Positions 1 to 8,074 of a stretch of DNA of 48,605 bases are shown here, piece after piece. Position 1 is the first letter of the stretch. Every line of letters begins with the position of its first letter. The translations under genes and the position numbers were made by a program. Under the pieces are notes generated by a model, which saw only the letters and a list, made by a program, of their open reading frames with translations, did not search any database and was not told the origin of the DNA. The stretch lies in contig JAGOZU010000015.1 in the NCBI GenBank assembly GCA_018058545.1, forward strand, positions 1 through 48,605. Reading direction: 5' to 3'. The DNA comes from Promineifilum sp. Lineage in GTDB: Bacteria; Chloroflexota; Anaerolineae; Promineifilales; Promineifilaceae.

Positions 1-2409
1 TATCGCGTTTACTGGATTCAGCAGAACAAGGGAACGGAGTTGGGGGAACGCGCCGAAAACAATCAATTCGCCTTGGTGACGACTGACGCGCCCCGTGGCG
101 TCATCTTCGATCGCCGAGGCTTCCCGCTGGCCATCAACACACCGAGTTTCAACGTCACCATCACCCCCGCCTTCCTTCCACCCGATGGCAGCGACGAGCG
201 CGAAGGTGTATTCGAGCGGCTCTCCCTGCTGACCGGCGTGCCCCTGACCAACACCGTCCAGCAGGAAATGCTCATCGCCTCGGCTGATCCGGCGCTGGTC
301 AGCACCTATACGCGCTTGGCCGAAATCTACGGCGCGTCAGCCCAGGAAACGCTCGATGAGGCCGGCGTCGTCCCGCAACTGCCGAACAGCATCGAGGCCA
401 TCGTCCAGGAACACAGCTTCGCGCCCTACATCCCGGCCGTCATCACCACCGGCGTGCCCATCTCCGTCGCCTATCGCATCGAACAGGAGAGCATCTTCCT
501 CCCCGGCGTTCATGTCATTCCGCAATCGCTGCGCGAATATCCGACAGGCGAATATACCGCCCATATCATCGGCTACATGGGGCCGGTTCCCAACCAGACA
601 TGGATCGATGTTCTGAAATATGAACGTGACGACCGCGTCGGTTGGGCGGGACTGGAATCGTCCATGGAGATAGAGCTGGCCGGTGACAGGGGCCGTCGTC
701 GCATCGAGCAGGACTGGACCGGCCGCGAAGTGCGCCAGGTAGGCGAAGCCGAGGAACCCGAAGCCGGGCTGAACCTCCATCTGACCCTCGACGTGAAGCT
801 GCAGATGATCACCTATGACATCCTGCGCCAATTCATGCTGGTGAACAGCCAGACGGCACGAACCGATGAGATCACCGGCGAGCGCACCTTCCCCGAAATC
901 CAGCAGGCGTCCGTCGTGGCCCTCAATCCCAAGACCGGCGAAGTGCTGGCCATGGTCAACCTGCCGACGTTCGACAACAACCGCTTTCAGACCGAGGTGC
1001 CGGTCGATTACTATCTGGGCCTGGCCCGCAACGAATACACGCCGCTGGTGAACCACGCCATCAGCGGCACCTACCCACCCGGCTCTACCTTCAAACTGGT
1101 TCCGGCGGCCGCCGCGCTGCAGGAAGGCGTCATCTCCGCCGACCGTTACTTGTTCGATCCCGGCACCATCGAGATCCCCAATCGCTTCGCCCCCAACGAT
1201 CCCGGTCGCGTCCAGCCGTTCGTGTGCTGGGATCTGAAAGGCCACGGCCTGGTGAACATGCGTCTGGCGATCAAACACTCCTGTGACGTGTATTTCTACA
1301 AGGTCGCCGGCGGCTTCGACCAGGACGGTGAATTTGTCGAGGGGTTGACGGTCGACCGCATCAACCTCTACGGGCACCAGTTTGGCTACGGCCGCATCAT
1401 GGGCATCGAGCTGCCGCTGGAAGCCAAGGGCAATCTGCCCACCCGCGCCTGGAAACGCCAGACGCAGGGCGAGCCGTGGTCGACCGGCGACGATTACAAC
1501 CTGGGCATCGGCCAGGGGTTCATGACCGCGACCCCGTTGCAACAGGCCCAGATGACAGCTGTCGTCGCCAACGATGGCTTCCTGTATCGGCCGCGGATCG
1601 TCCATCATATGACCGACGCAGACGGCAACATCGCGATCACCAACGATGAAGGCCAAATCGTCGCTCGCGCCCATCCCGGCCGCAACGGCGAGACCATCCT
1701 GACCGACAAGGACGGCAACCCGCTGGTTGACCCGACGATCAACGTGAAATTCGATGCCGAAGGCAACTACATCTTTCAGCCGGAAGTTATCGACACGCTG
1801 GCCGTCGATCCCGAGTACATTCGCGTCGTCCAGGAAGGCATGCTGATGGTGAATCAGCATCTCTCTGATGATGACTTCGGCACCGGCGCAACCTACGTGG
1901 ATTGGAACGGGCTGGAGGCGGCCGGGATCACGACGGCAGGCAAGACAGGTTCGGCCGAATATTGCGACAACATCGCCATCACCCATGGCTGGTGCCGCTT
2001 CGAGGACATCGCCCAACGTCGAATCCTGCCGACCCATGCCTGGTATGTGGCCTATGCCCCCTATGACGACCCGGAGATCGTAGTGGCCGTGTTCGTTTTC
2101 AACGGCGGCGAAGGGTCGGCCTGGGCCACACCCATCGCCTGCAACGTCATCGCTGCCTACTTCGGTATCGCTCAATATGGCGCCCTCATGGGCAACCTGA
2201 CCCCTGACGAGGCGCTCCAGCAAGACCCTGTCTGCAAATCCCTCATCTATCGTCCGACGGTGCCGGAACTCGACCCCGCGTATACCAACTTCTCCCCCAT
2301 TTCCGAGCCTGATGGCGGCCAATTACCCACGTTTGAGGGTGGTGTAGCCCCGGTCGATCCGAATTCAGGCCTGGAGAGCGTGCCCACCACCGTACCGTCA
2401 CAACCGTAG
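1..2409 (+). CDS. mrdA: Penicillin-binding protein 2-like transpeptidase (5' partial)
   Basis: Membrane-anchored class B penicillin-binding protein, cross-linking peptidoglycan peptides on the outer face of the membrane, probably in the elongation machinery. The reading frame is open to base 1 and already in the pedestal region (APRGVIFDRRG), so the start codon and transmembrane anchor lie upstream; the TTG at 40 is internal. About 802 residues are visible. The transpeptidase core has the three expected motifs: STFK in YPPGSTFKL (active Ser and Lys), SCD in KHSCDVYFY in place of SxN, and KTG in TAGKTGSAEY. A Pro/Gly-rich acidic tail follows and there are no PASTA repeats, arguing against a PBP2x/FtsI type with PASTA domains. 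The mrdA assignment over ftsI rests on overall architecture and would need the missing 5' neighbours (mreCD/rodA) to confirm. Confidence 0.88.
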   Translation, partial: YRVYWIQQNKGTELGERAENNQFALVTTDAPRGVIFDRRGFPLAINTPSFNVTITPAFLPPDGSDEREGVFERLSLLTGVPLTNTVQQEMLIASADPALVSTYTRLAEIYGASAQETLDEAGVVPQLPNSIEAIVQEHSFAPYIPAVITTGVPISVAYRIEQESIFLPGVHVIPQSLREYPTGEYTAHIIGYMGPVPNQTWIDVLKYERDDRVGWAGLESSMEIELAGDRGRRRIEQDWTGREVRQVGEAEEPEAGLNLHLTLDVKLQMITYDILRQFMLVNSQTARTDEITGERTFPEIQQASVVALNPKTGEVLAMVNLPTFDNNRFQTEVPVDYYLGLARNEYTPLVNHAISGTYPPGSTFKLVPAAAALQEGVISADRYLFDPGTIEIPNRFAPNDPGRVQPFVCWDLKGHGLVNMRLAIKHSCDVYFYKVAGGFDQDGEFVEGLTVDRINLYGHQFGYGRIMGIELPLEAKGNLPTRAWKRQTQGEPWSTGDDYNLGIGQGFMTATPLQQAQMTAVVANDGFLYRPRIVHHMTDADGNIAITNDEGQIVARAHPGRNGETILTDKDGNPLVDPTINVKFDAEGNYIFQPEVIDTLAVDPEYIRVVQEGMLMVNQHLSDDDFGTGATYVDWNGLEAAGITTAGKTGSAEYCDNIAITHGWCRFEDIAQRRILPTHAWYVAYAPYDDPEIVVAVFVFNGGEGSAWATPIACNVIAAYFGIAQYGALMGNLTPDEALQQDPVCKSLIYRPTVPELDPAYTNFSPISEPDGGQLPTFEGGVAPVDPNSGLESVPTTVPSQP

Positions 2410-2494
2410 CGCCGGATTCCTATCCACCCGCTAAGTCCATCGGTTATAAGGCAGGCGCCACGTGCGGCCGTCAATCGCAGTCGTGCGGGAATTG

Positions 2495-2503
2495 TGTTAT
2501 CAT
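2495..2503 (+). promoter_or_regulatory. Extended -10 promoter, near-leaderless
   Basis: TGTTATCAT is an extended -10 (TGn + TATCAT). Only six bases separate the hexamer from the ATG at 2510, so transcription would start at or next to the start codon. No Shine-Dalgarno is visible. The arrangement recurs at several other genes in the window. Confidence 0.55.
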
Positions 2504-2509
2504 CCGCAC

Positions 2510-3286
2510 ATGGGAACCATCATCCTCGTACGACACGGCGAAAATGACTGGTCCAAAGAGAACAAGCTGGCGGGGCGGATTCCTGGCATCCATTTGAACG
2601 ATGTCGGCCACCAGCAAGCTCACGCCGTCGCCCAACGATTGGCCGCGCTGCCCATCAAGGCGGTCTATAGTAGCCCCCTCACCCGTTGTGTCGAAACGGC
2701 CGACTACATCGCCGATACCCACGGCCTGGCCGTCCACCATGTGAGTGAATTGGTCGAGGTGGATTACGGCGAATGGGAAGGCAAGAAGATCAAGAAGCTG
2801 GCCAAATTGCCGCTATGGCGCGCGGTTCAGTTCTTTCCCAGCCGCGCCCGCTTTCCTCAGGGCGAAGCATTGCGCGACGTCCAGCATCGCGTGGTAAAGG
2901 CTATCGAGGAGATCGCCGGTCGTCACGCAGAGGAGACCGTCGTCATCGTCTCCCACGCGGATCTGATCCGACTGGCGTTGGCCCATTATCTGGGGATGCA
3001 TATTGACTCCTTCCAGCGGCTGATCATATCGCCCGCCTCAGCCAGCATCATTGCGCTCCATCCTGAGGGGCTTGTGCGTGTTTTGCGCATGAATGATGAC
3101 GGCCCACTATACCCGACCCCGGAACGCGAACAGAAGAGCAAAACGAAAACGAAAAAATCGAAGCACGAGAAGGCGAGTGAGCCAGAGGCGACCATTGAAG
3201 ACGTCACCAATGACGAAGAAGTCGGCGGCATTGACAGTCTGCCCCCCGAACCAATGGCCCCTCAAGCGCCCGACGAAGTAGAGTGA
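2510..3286 (+). CDS. Histidine phosphatase family protein, MSMEG_4193-like
   Basis: A 258-residue phosphoglycerate-mutase-fold protein. Visible motifs are the catalytic LVRHGEN at the N-terminus, SSPLTRCVET, the acid-bearing VEVDYGEWEG, and the second histidine in VSHADLIR. This order fits the MSMEG_4193 family of probable phosphomutases/phosphatases; the substrate is unknown. The last ~45 residues are an extra Lys-rich then Glu/Asp-rich low-complexity tail. I chose the ATG at 2510 because MGTIILVRHGE is the usual N-terminus of the fold and an extended -10 lies just upstream; an in-frame GTG at 2462 would add 16 unsupported residues. It is followed after 6 bp by a DUF3090 gene and then an SCO1664-family gene, the same order known in Actinobacteria, so the three probably act together. 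Confidence 0.85.
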   Translation: MGTIILVRHGENDWSKENKLAGRIPGIHLNDVGHQQAHAVAQRLAALPIKAVYSSPLTRCVETADYIADTHGLAVHHVSELVEVDYGEWEGKKIKKLAKLPLWRAVQFFPSRARFPQGEALRDVQHRVVKAIEEIAGRHAEETVVIVSHADLIRLALAHYLGMHIDSFQRLIISPASASIIALHPEGLVRVLRMNDDGPLYPTPEREQKSKTKTKKSKHEKASEPEATIEDVTNDEEVGGIDSLPPEPMAPQAPDEVE

Positions 3287-3292
3287 ATATTC

Positions 3293-3808
3293 ATGGCCCA
3301 TCAAATTGACTTGAATCCGGCTTCTCATTTCACCATAGGCACGGTCGGCCTGCCCGGGCAACGTACCTTCTACCTCCAGGGCAGTCGGGGAGCACAGATC
3401 ATCTCTCTGGTGGTCGAAAAAGAGCAGGCGATTTTACTGGGCAACAGCCTGGAATCCTTTCTGGAGGAACTGGATCGCCGCCACCCGCAATCAACTCGCG
3501 AGGCGGCCGAACCGGTCTGGACAGATATGCGGCTGCGTGAGCCGGTGGAAGAACTGTTTCGCGTGGGCAACATGGGCCTGGGCTTCAGTGAGGATGACGG
3601 CCTGATCGTGCTCATCGCCTATGAGTTGGTGGAAGAAAACGAAGAGCCGAATATCGTCAGCTTTTGGGTGACGCGCAATCAGGTTCAATCGCTGATCGCG
3701 CATATATCCGAGGTGATCAAGCAAGGACGGCCGATCTGCGGAAATTGCGGGCGACCGATCGACCCTGAGGGTCACTTCTGTCCCCAGCGCAATGGCCATC
3801 GCCACTAG
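3293..3808 (+). CDS. DUF3090 family protein with C-terminal zinc-ribbon-like motif
   Basis: A 171-residue protein resembling the DUF3090 family, known mainly from Actinobacteria and of unknown biochemical function. It opens with a beta-rich stretch (ASHFTIGTVGLPGQRTFYL) followed by an amphipathic LLGNSLESFLEELD segment. The C-terminus has CGNCGRPIDPEG then HFCPQRNGH, giving three Cys and two His that could bind one zinc. It lies 6 bp after the phosphatase stop codon and 48 bp before the kinase-like gene. Family and synteny are recognised; a role as adaptor or scaffold for its neighbours is my inference. Confidence 0.82.
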   Translation: MAHQIDLNPASHFTIGTVGLPGQRTFYLQGSRGAQIISLVVEKEQAILLGNSLESFLEELDRRHPQSTREAAEPVWTDMRLREPVEELFRVGNMGLGFSEDDGLIVLIAYELVEENEEPNIVSFWVTRNQVQSLIAHISEVIKQGRPICGNCGRPIDPEGHFCPQRNGHRH

Positions 3809-3856
3809 CGTGGGAGCTTCCCCTGTTCGACGCGACCGAGAGGTGACGGGCTGCCC

Positions 3857-4633
3857 ATGACCGACAAGGCGAGCGACGCAATCATGCGGGTTCTTCAAAA
3901 CGGCTGGATAGAGATCGAGGGGTTGCTGCCGTGGAGTTCCAACTACGCCTTCCTCGTTCGGGTCTGCGATGATGCTGAAGTTGTCGAGGCAGTCAAAGCA
4001 GTCGAGACTGTCGAAGCAGTCTATAAGCCCCAGCGCGGCGAGCGGCCGCTGTGGGATTTTCCGCAAGGCGCGCTGTGCTATCGGGAACAGGCGGCTTTCA
4101 TCGTCAGCGAGGCGCTCGGCTGGTGCATCATCCCGCCCACCGTCCTGCGCGACGCCCAACACGGCCCGGGCACCATTCAACAATTTATCGACCACGATCC
4201 GGAACGACACTACTTTACGATCGAAGGCAACAGCGACTATCGGCCACAACTCCAGCGGATCGCCTTGCTGGATATCGTGATCAATAATGCCGACCGCAAG
4301 GCCGGACACGTGTTGATCGAAGAGCCGGAAGAGCCGGGGGCGGTCGGGCAGCTATGGGGGATCGATCACGGCATCTGCTTCCACACTGACCCCAAGCTTC
4401 GAACGGTTATTTGGGAGTTCGCCGGCACGCCCATCCCGCCGGAGATGAAGGCGGACCTGGCGGTTCTGCGCGACCAACTGCAGAACGGAAATGACGACCT
4501 GGTTCTTTCGCTGGGCTGTTATTTGACGACCCCGGAGATCGAGGCCATGATCAAGCGACTGGATCGACTCATCAAGCAGGAGAGTTTTCCGGCGCCGGGG
4601 CCGGGTCGCCACTATCCGTGGCCTCCGGTCTGA
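3857..4633 (+). CDS. SCO1664-family kinase-like protein (PI3/4-kinase-like fold)
   Basis: A 258-residue protein resembling the SCO1664 family, which has a phosphatidylinositol-3/4-kinase-like fold. Visible motifs: AVYKPQRGERPLWDFP (candidate ATP-binding Lys, as in the family), LLDIVINNADRKAGHVL (catalytic Asp/Asn loop) and WGIDHGICFH (metal-binding Asp, DHG in place of DFG). It ends in a Pro-rich tail. The substrate is unknown. GAGGTGA about 10 bases before the ATG is a plausible ribosome-binding site. Residues 43-55 (VEAVKAVETVEAV) are encoded by a nine-base tandem repeat inserted just before the ATP-binding Lys and look like an expansion particular to this lineage. It is the third member of the conserved trio. 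Confidence 0.82.
   Translation: MTDKASDAIMRVLQNGWIEIEGLLPWSSNYAFLVRVCDDAEVVEAVKAVETVEAVYKPQRGERPLWDFPQGALCYREQAAFIVSEALGWCIIPPTVLRDAQHGPGTIQQFIDHDPERHYFTIEGNSDYRPQLQRIALLDIVINNADRKAGHVLIEEPEEPGAVGQLWGIDHGICFHTDPKLRTVIWEFAGTPIPPEMKADLAVLRDQLQNGNDDLVLSLGCYLTTPEIEAMIKRLDRLIKQESFPAPGPGRHYPWPPV
3983..4021 (+). repeat. In-frame 9-bp tandem repeat inside the kinase-like gene
   Basis: Four imperfect copies of GTCGARGCA (gtcgaggca, gtcaaagca, gtcgagact, gtcgaagca) plus a final gtc. Each copy encodes Val-Glu/Lys-Ala/Thr. Repeat length keeps the frame, so copy-number change would lengthen or shorten a loop next to the ATP-binding Lys without breaking the gene. Confidence 0.8.
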
Positions 4634-4660
4634 TAATCAGTGGCGGCGACACGCACAACC

Positions 4661-5515
4661 ATGAACCAGGACTTGCAGATCGAGCGCGCCATCGAACTAC
4701 TAAGTAAGGCGCATCACGTGGTGGCCCTGACGGGGGCGGGCATCAGCACGCCATCGGGTATCCCTGATTATCGCAGCCCAAAGTCCGGTCTCTGGGAGCG
4801 AGCCGAGGATATGATGGAAGTAGCCAGCAGTTACGGCTTTCGCCATAACCCGCAGGCATTCTACAACTGGATCCGGCCGCTGATGCGAGTGGTTCTCGAT
4901 GCCATGCCAAACCCGGCCCACTTTGCCCTGGCCCAACTGGAAGCCGCCGGTCTGCTAAAAGCGGTCATCACCCAGAATATCGATCTGCTTCACGGCCGCG
5001 CCGGATCGCGCAACGTGCTCGAGGTACACGGCCAGATACGCGAGGCCATATGCCCGGCCTGCCATCACATCATTCCGGCCGCTCCACTGATGGAGCAGTT
5101 CATGAACGACGGCAAAATTCCTCGCTGTGAGCGCTGCCATCACATCATGAAACCCAATGTCGTCCTGTTCGGCGAGCTGTTACCGATGGCGATCATGAAA
5201 GCCGCCCAAACACAGGCACGCACGGCCGACCTGATGCTGGTGGCCGGTTCATCGCTGGAAGTCGCCCCAGCAGGGGATCTGCCGGAGTTGGCTCGACGCA
5301 ACGGCGCGAAGCTCATCATCATCAATTTCATGGAGACCCATCTCGACCACCTGGCCGATGTCATCATCCGCGCCGACGTGGCCGACGTGCTGCCGCGGCT
5401 GGTCGCGCCGTTTATTCCCCCACCCGTAATCGAGATTGACCCGGTAGCGAGGCCTCTCGATCCGGGGCTGTTAAGTAAGAACCCCCCGCTTGGCGACGTC
5501 AGTAGGGGAGGATAG
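4661..5515 (+). CDS. Sir2-family NAD-dependent protein deacylase
   Basis: A 284-residue sirtuin that removes acyl groups from protein lysines using NAD+, in the cytoplasm. Motifs: TGAGISTPSGIPDYRS (NAD-binding), TQNIDLLHGRAG with the catalytic loop, LEVHG with the catalytic His, two CxxC pairs for structural zinc (CPACHH, CERCHH), and AGSSLEVAPAG for the second nucleotide-binding part. Residues after about 250 are an extra Pro-rich tail. I chose ATG 4661 (MNQDLQIERA); a GTG at 4640 would add seven residues. There is no clear ribosome-binding site for either. It follows the SCO1664-like gene by 27 bp and is probably co-transcribed. Deacetylase versus desuccinylase activity cannot be decided by eye. 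Confidence 0.9.
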   Translation: MNQDLQIERAIELLSKAHHVVALTGAGISTPSGIPDYRSPKSGLWERAEDMMEVASSYGFRHNPQAFYNWIRPLMRVVLDAMPNPAHFALAQLEAAGLLKAVITQNIDLLHGRAGSRNVLEVHGQIREAICPACHHIIPAAPLMEQFMNDGKIPRCERCHHIMKPNVVLFGELLPMAIMKAAQTQARTADLMLVAGSSLEVAPAGDLPELARRNGAKLIIINFMETHLDHLADVIIRADVADVLPRLVAPFIPPPVIEIDPVARPLDPGLLSKNPPLGDVSRGG

Positions 5516-5613
5516 CGGCCAATAATGCCGCCAAATAATTGAACATCAATTCGGGGAGTGCGTCGCCGCCGGCACTGGACAACGAAACCGCCCCACCGGA
5601 AAAGAGAAAGGAA

Positions 5614-6546
5614 ATGCAAAAGGAACGTGTTGTCATCATCGGGTCCGGCCCGGCTGGGCTGTCCGCGGCCATCTATACCGGGCGAGCGCTATTGAATCCG
5701 CTCGTGCTGACCGGCACACAACTCGGCGGCCAGATCTCCCTCACCAGCGAGGTGGAGAACTATCCGGGGCTATACAATCCCGAAGCCACGCCGACAGGGC
5801 CGGAGATGGTCGAGATCATGAAGAACCAGGCCGAGCATTTCGGCGCGCGCCTGGTCTATGATGAGGTGGTCGAGGTCGATTTTCGCAACGGCCCGCCTTT
5901 CATCATCAAGACCCACGGCGAGACCTATGCGGCCGATGCCGTCATCGTGACCGCCGGCGCCTCACCCAAACATCTCGAAGTGCCCGGCGAGGCCGAGTAC
6001 GTCGGCCGCGGCGTCAGCTATTGCGGCACCTGCGACGGCTTCTTCTTTCGCGGCAAGAATATCGCCGTGGTTGGCGGCGGCGACAGCGCCCTGGAGGAGA
6101 GCATCTTCCTGACCAAATTCGCCGACAAGGTGACCATCGTCCACCGGCGCGACGAATTACGCGCCGGGCCGACACTGCAGAAGCGAGCCTTCGCCAATGA
6201 GAAGATCGATTTCGTCTGGAATACGACGATCGATGAGATCATCGGCAATGGCGTCGTCCGGAATATCAGGACAACCAACGTGAATACCGGCGAAGCCGGC
6301 GAGATGGCCGTCGACGGCGTGTTCGTCTTCATCGGCCATTACCCAAACAGCAAGTTCCTGGTCGGTCAGTTGGCCATGGATGAGCATGGCTACGTGATCA
6401 CCGATGAGTTCATGCGCACCAGCGTGGTCGGCGTCTACGCCGCGGGTGAGATTCAGGACCCGCACTTCCGGCAGATCGCCACATCGGTGGGCCAGGGCGT
6501 GGCCGCGGCCATCCAACTGGAGCGCTGGTTAGGCGCGCTGGAATAA
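5614..6546 (+). CDS. trxB: Thioredoxin reductase
   Basis: A 310-residue FAD- and NADPH-dependent disulfide reductase that reduces thioredoxin. N-terminal GSGPAGLSAAIYTGRA binds FAD. The redox-active pair is C137-GT-C140 in YCGTCDGFFF, CGTC rather than the commoner CATC. VVGGGDSALEE and HRRDELRAG form the NADPH site, with arginines for the 2'-phosphate, and the C-terminal GVYAAGEIQDPHFRQ closes the FAD site. The ATG at 5614 follows AGAAAGGA directly upstream and gives the standard length; an in-frame TTG at 5539 would add 25 unconserved residues. A strong intrinsic terminator follows 6 bp after the stop. Confidence 0.95.
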   Translation: MQKERVVIIGSGPAGLSAAIYTGRALLNPLVLTGTQLGGQISLTSEVENYPGLYNPEATPTGPEMVEIMKNQAEHFGARLVYDEVVEVDFRNGPPFIIKTHGETYAADAVIVTAGASPKHLEVPGEAEYVGRGVSYCGTCDGFFFRGKNIAVVGGGDSALEESIFLTKFADKVTIVHRRDELRAGPTLQKRAFANEKIDFVWNTTIDEIIGNGVVRNIRTTNVNTGEAGEMAVDGVFVFIGHYPNSKFLVGQLAMDEHGYVITDEFMRTSVVGVYAAGEIQDPHFRQIATSVGQGVAAAIQLERWLGALE

Positions 6547-6552
6547 AATCAC

Positions 6553-6582
6553 AAAACCCGGTTCTCGAAACCGGGTTTTTTA
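6553..6582 (+). terminator. Intrinsic terminator after trxB
   Basis: Ten-base perfect inverted repeat AAACCCGGTT / AACCGGGTTT (6554-6563 with 6569-6578), five-base loop, then a T-run. The A-run on the 5' side means it can also act on the opposite strand, for the convergent protease-like gene ending at 6580. Confidence 0.9.
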
Positions 6583-7860
6583 TTGCAAGGCAGGCTCCGC
6601 GCCGATCCTAAGCCGATAGAGCGCCACCAGATCGTCGAACGAAGTGACGCGGCCCACGTCCTGCAGGAAGGCCTTCAGCGACGGGCTGGCCTCGCGCAGT
6701 TCGCGCAGCATCGGCCCGATGGGATCTCCTCCCGCCGCGCCCGGCTCGGCCGCATAGCCGCCATAGAAGGCAAAATAAGCCTGGTTCAGCTTGCGGATGC
6801 CGTAACCGTTATCGACAAAGAAGCGCCGCCGCTCTTCCATGTAGGTCTCGGCCCCCTGGATATCGCCGTCGGCCAACAGACTGTCAACCGTGCGGCGCGT
6901 CTCGGCCATCTCCGCGCTGAAGTCGAAAACGGGAGCCGCCGGTGTACGGGACTTGAGCGGCGTGACGGCCGTCTCGCTGGGCATAAACTCAGGATAGAAA
7001 CGCTCGATCACCAGCGGGCCGATCTCCAGATCGATCATGGAAGCGACCGTCTCATTGATGGTGCGCATCGCCGAATCATCCAGATAGCGCACCCCTAGCG
7101 GCTGGAGCGACAGCCAGTGGTGCGTCCACTCATGCGCCGTCACCTCGGCCAGACGATTGATGCTACCCGTCTCGCGAATCATCGCCGGGTAGGTTCCCAT
7201 TCCCCCGATGGGCACGACGATCGCCGAATTATCCAGCCGGTTGAGAATGCTATCCTCCAGCGCTTCCTTGTCTTCCGTGGAAAGGCCGGGGATGAGGGAG
7301 GCGGAGTCGATCTGCGCGATGCGGTCCCGCGGCGACAAGACGAGCAGATAGGGGACGGGTGACATGGTCATCATCACCGGGGGCCAGGTGACACCACCGA
7401 GGGCCAGCCCATGTTCGGTCAATATCGTCGCCACCTGCGCCTGAACGATGGCCTCGGCCATCGGCCGCCGCCATTCGATCTCGCGGCGGATCGCGTCGCG
7501 CTCGTCGCGCAGGGCGGCCGTGTGCGCCTCAGGATCGGTCACGGACGGGTCGGCATAGGCGCGCTCGATATCCGCCTCCAGTCGTTGGGCGGCGGCGATG
7601 CGCTCCAAAAAGGACAGGACGAAATCTTCGCCCACCTCATCCGGCAAGTAGCGGTAGGTGCCGGCGAAGATGGCCTGAGCTTTCCGGGCCACCGCATCGG
7701 CCGTCCAGGAGATAAAATCAAACCGGCGTTCGCGGCCGATGAGCGCCTGGAACTGAAACCGGGCGTCGCCAAACGCCGGCCATTCCGGCACCAGCAGCAG
7801 GATCGCCAGCGCGAAAACAATCGCTATTTGCAGGGTTGTCCGAGCACGGCTCCTGGTCAT
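6580..7860 (-). CDS. Membrane-anchored putative zinc metalloprotease (HExxH)
   Basis: A 426-residue protein with one N-terminal transmembrane segment (IAIVFALAILLLVP) after a short basic stretch, and the rest probably extracytoplasmic. It carries VTAHEWTHHWLSL, an HExxH zinc-protease motif, and about 20 residues later INETVASMIDLE, where the Glu of NETV could be the third ligand as in gluzincins. The region before it is helical and charged, with no repeats. I do not recognise a named family. Protease activity is inferred from the motif only. The ATG at 7860 sits six bases after a -10 hexamer on this strand. Its 3' end overlaps the trxB terminator in convergent orientation. Confidence 0.75.
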   Translation of the reverse strand: MTRSRARTTLQIAIVFALAILLLVPEWPAFGDARFQFQALIGRERRFDFISWTADAVARKAQAIFAGTYRYLPDEVGEDFVLSFLERIAAAQRLEADIERAYADPSVTDPEAHTAALRDERDAIRREIEWRRPMAEAIVQAQVATILTEHGLALGGVTWPPVMMTMSPVPYLLVLSPRDRIAQIDSASLIPGLSTEDKEALEDSILNRLDNSAIVVPIGGMGTYPAMIRETGSINRLAEVTAHEWTHHWLSLQPLGVRYLDDSAMRTINETVASMIDLEIGPLVIERFYPEFMPSETAVTPLKSRTPAAPVFDFSAEMAETRRTVDSLLADGDIQGAETYMEERRRFFVDNGYGIRKLNQAYFAFYGGYAAEPGAAGGDPIGPMLRELREASPSLKAFLQDVGRVTSFDDLVALYRLRIGAEPALQ

Positions 7861-7866
7861 GCAGCG

Positions 7867-7872
7867 ATCATA
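7867..7872 (-). promoter_or_regulatory. -10 element, near-leaderless
   Basis: Read on the minus strand, TATGAT lies six bases before the ATG of the protease-like gene. No convincing -35 is seen. It sits within a GATCATATGATC palindrome. Confidence 0.4.
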
Positions 7873-7987
7873 TGATCACCGACATCAGGGGGCCACTTCC
7901 ACGCCTTGCGCCTCACCAACACTTAACCCCCTGGCGGGGAGAAGGGACTGGTTCGAACCATGCCAAAACAGGTATAACCGTAGTATC

Positions 7988-8059
7988 ATGAACAAAGTGG
8001 TTAATCCATCCCTTCGGTGGGTGAGAAACTGCTTCATATCTACTACATCCTGTCTGTAA
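7988..8059 (+). CDS. Possible 23-residue upstream peptide
   Basis: ATG to TAA in the leader of the ABC transporter, encoding MNKVVNPSLRWVRN followed by nine residues. A TATAAC hexamer lies nine bases before its ATG. The stop codon falls four bases before the -10 of the transporter. There is no homology I can recognise. It may be a chance frame; listed because it is the only open frame of the right strand in the 214-bp gap. Confidence 0.2.
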   Translation: MNKVVNPSLRWVRNCFISTTSCL

Positions 8060-8063
8060 CGGG

Positions 8064-8069
8064 TACAAT
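8064..8069 (+). promoter_or_regulatory. -10 element, leaderless type
   Basis: TACAAT five bases before the ATG at 8075. Transcription would begin at about the start codon. The -35 is weak. Confidence 0.45.
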
Positions 8070-8074
8070 TCCCT

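Noticed and set aside
337-2322. A 661-codon open frame antisense to the PBP2 gene.
   Set aside because: Its translation has no recognisable motif and mirrors the GC-rich third positions of the real gene; the plus strand carries all transpeptidase motifs.
7940-8000. GGTTCGAACC resembling a tRNA T-arm.
   Set aside because: No acceptor, D or anticodon stems can be built around it; it is just a palindrome.
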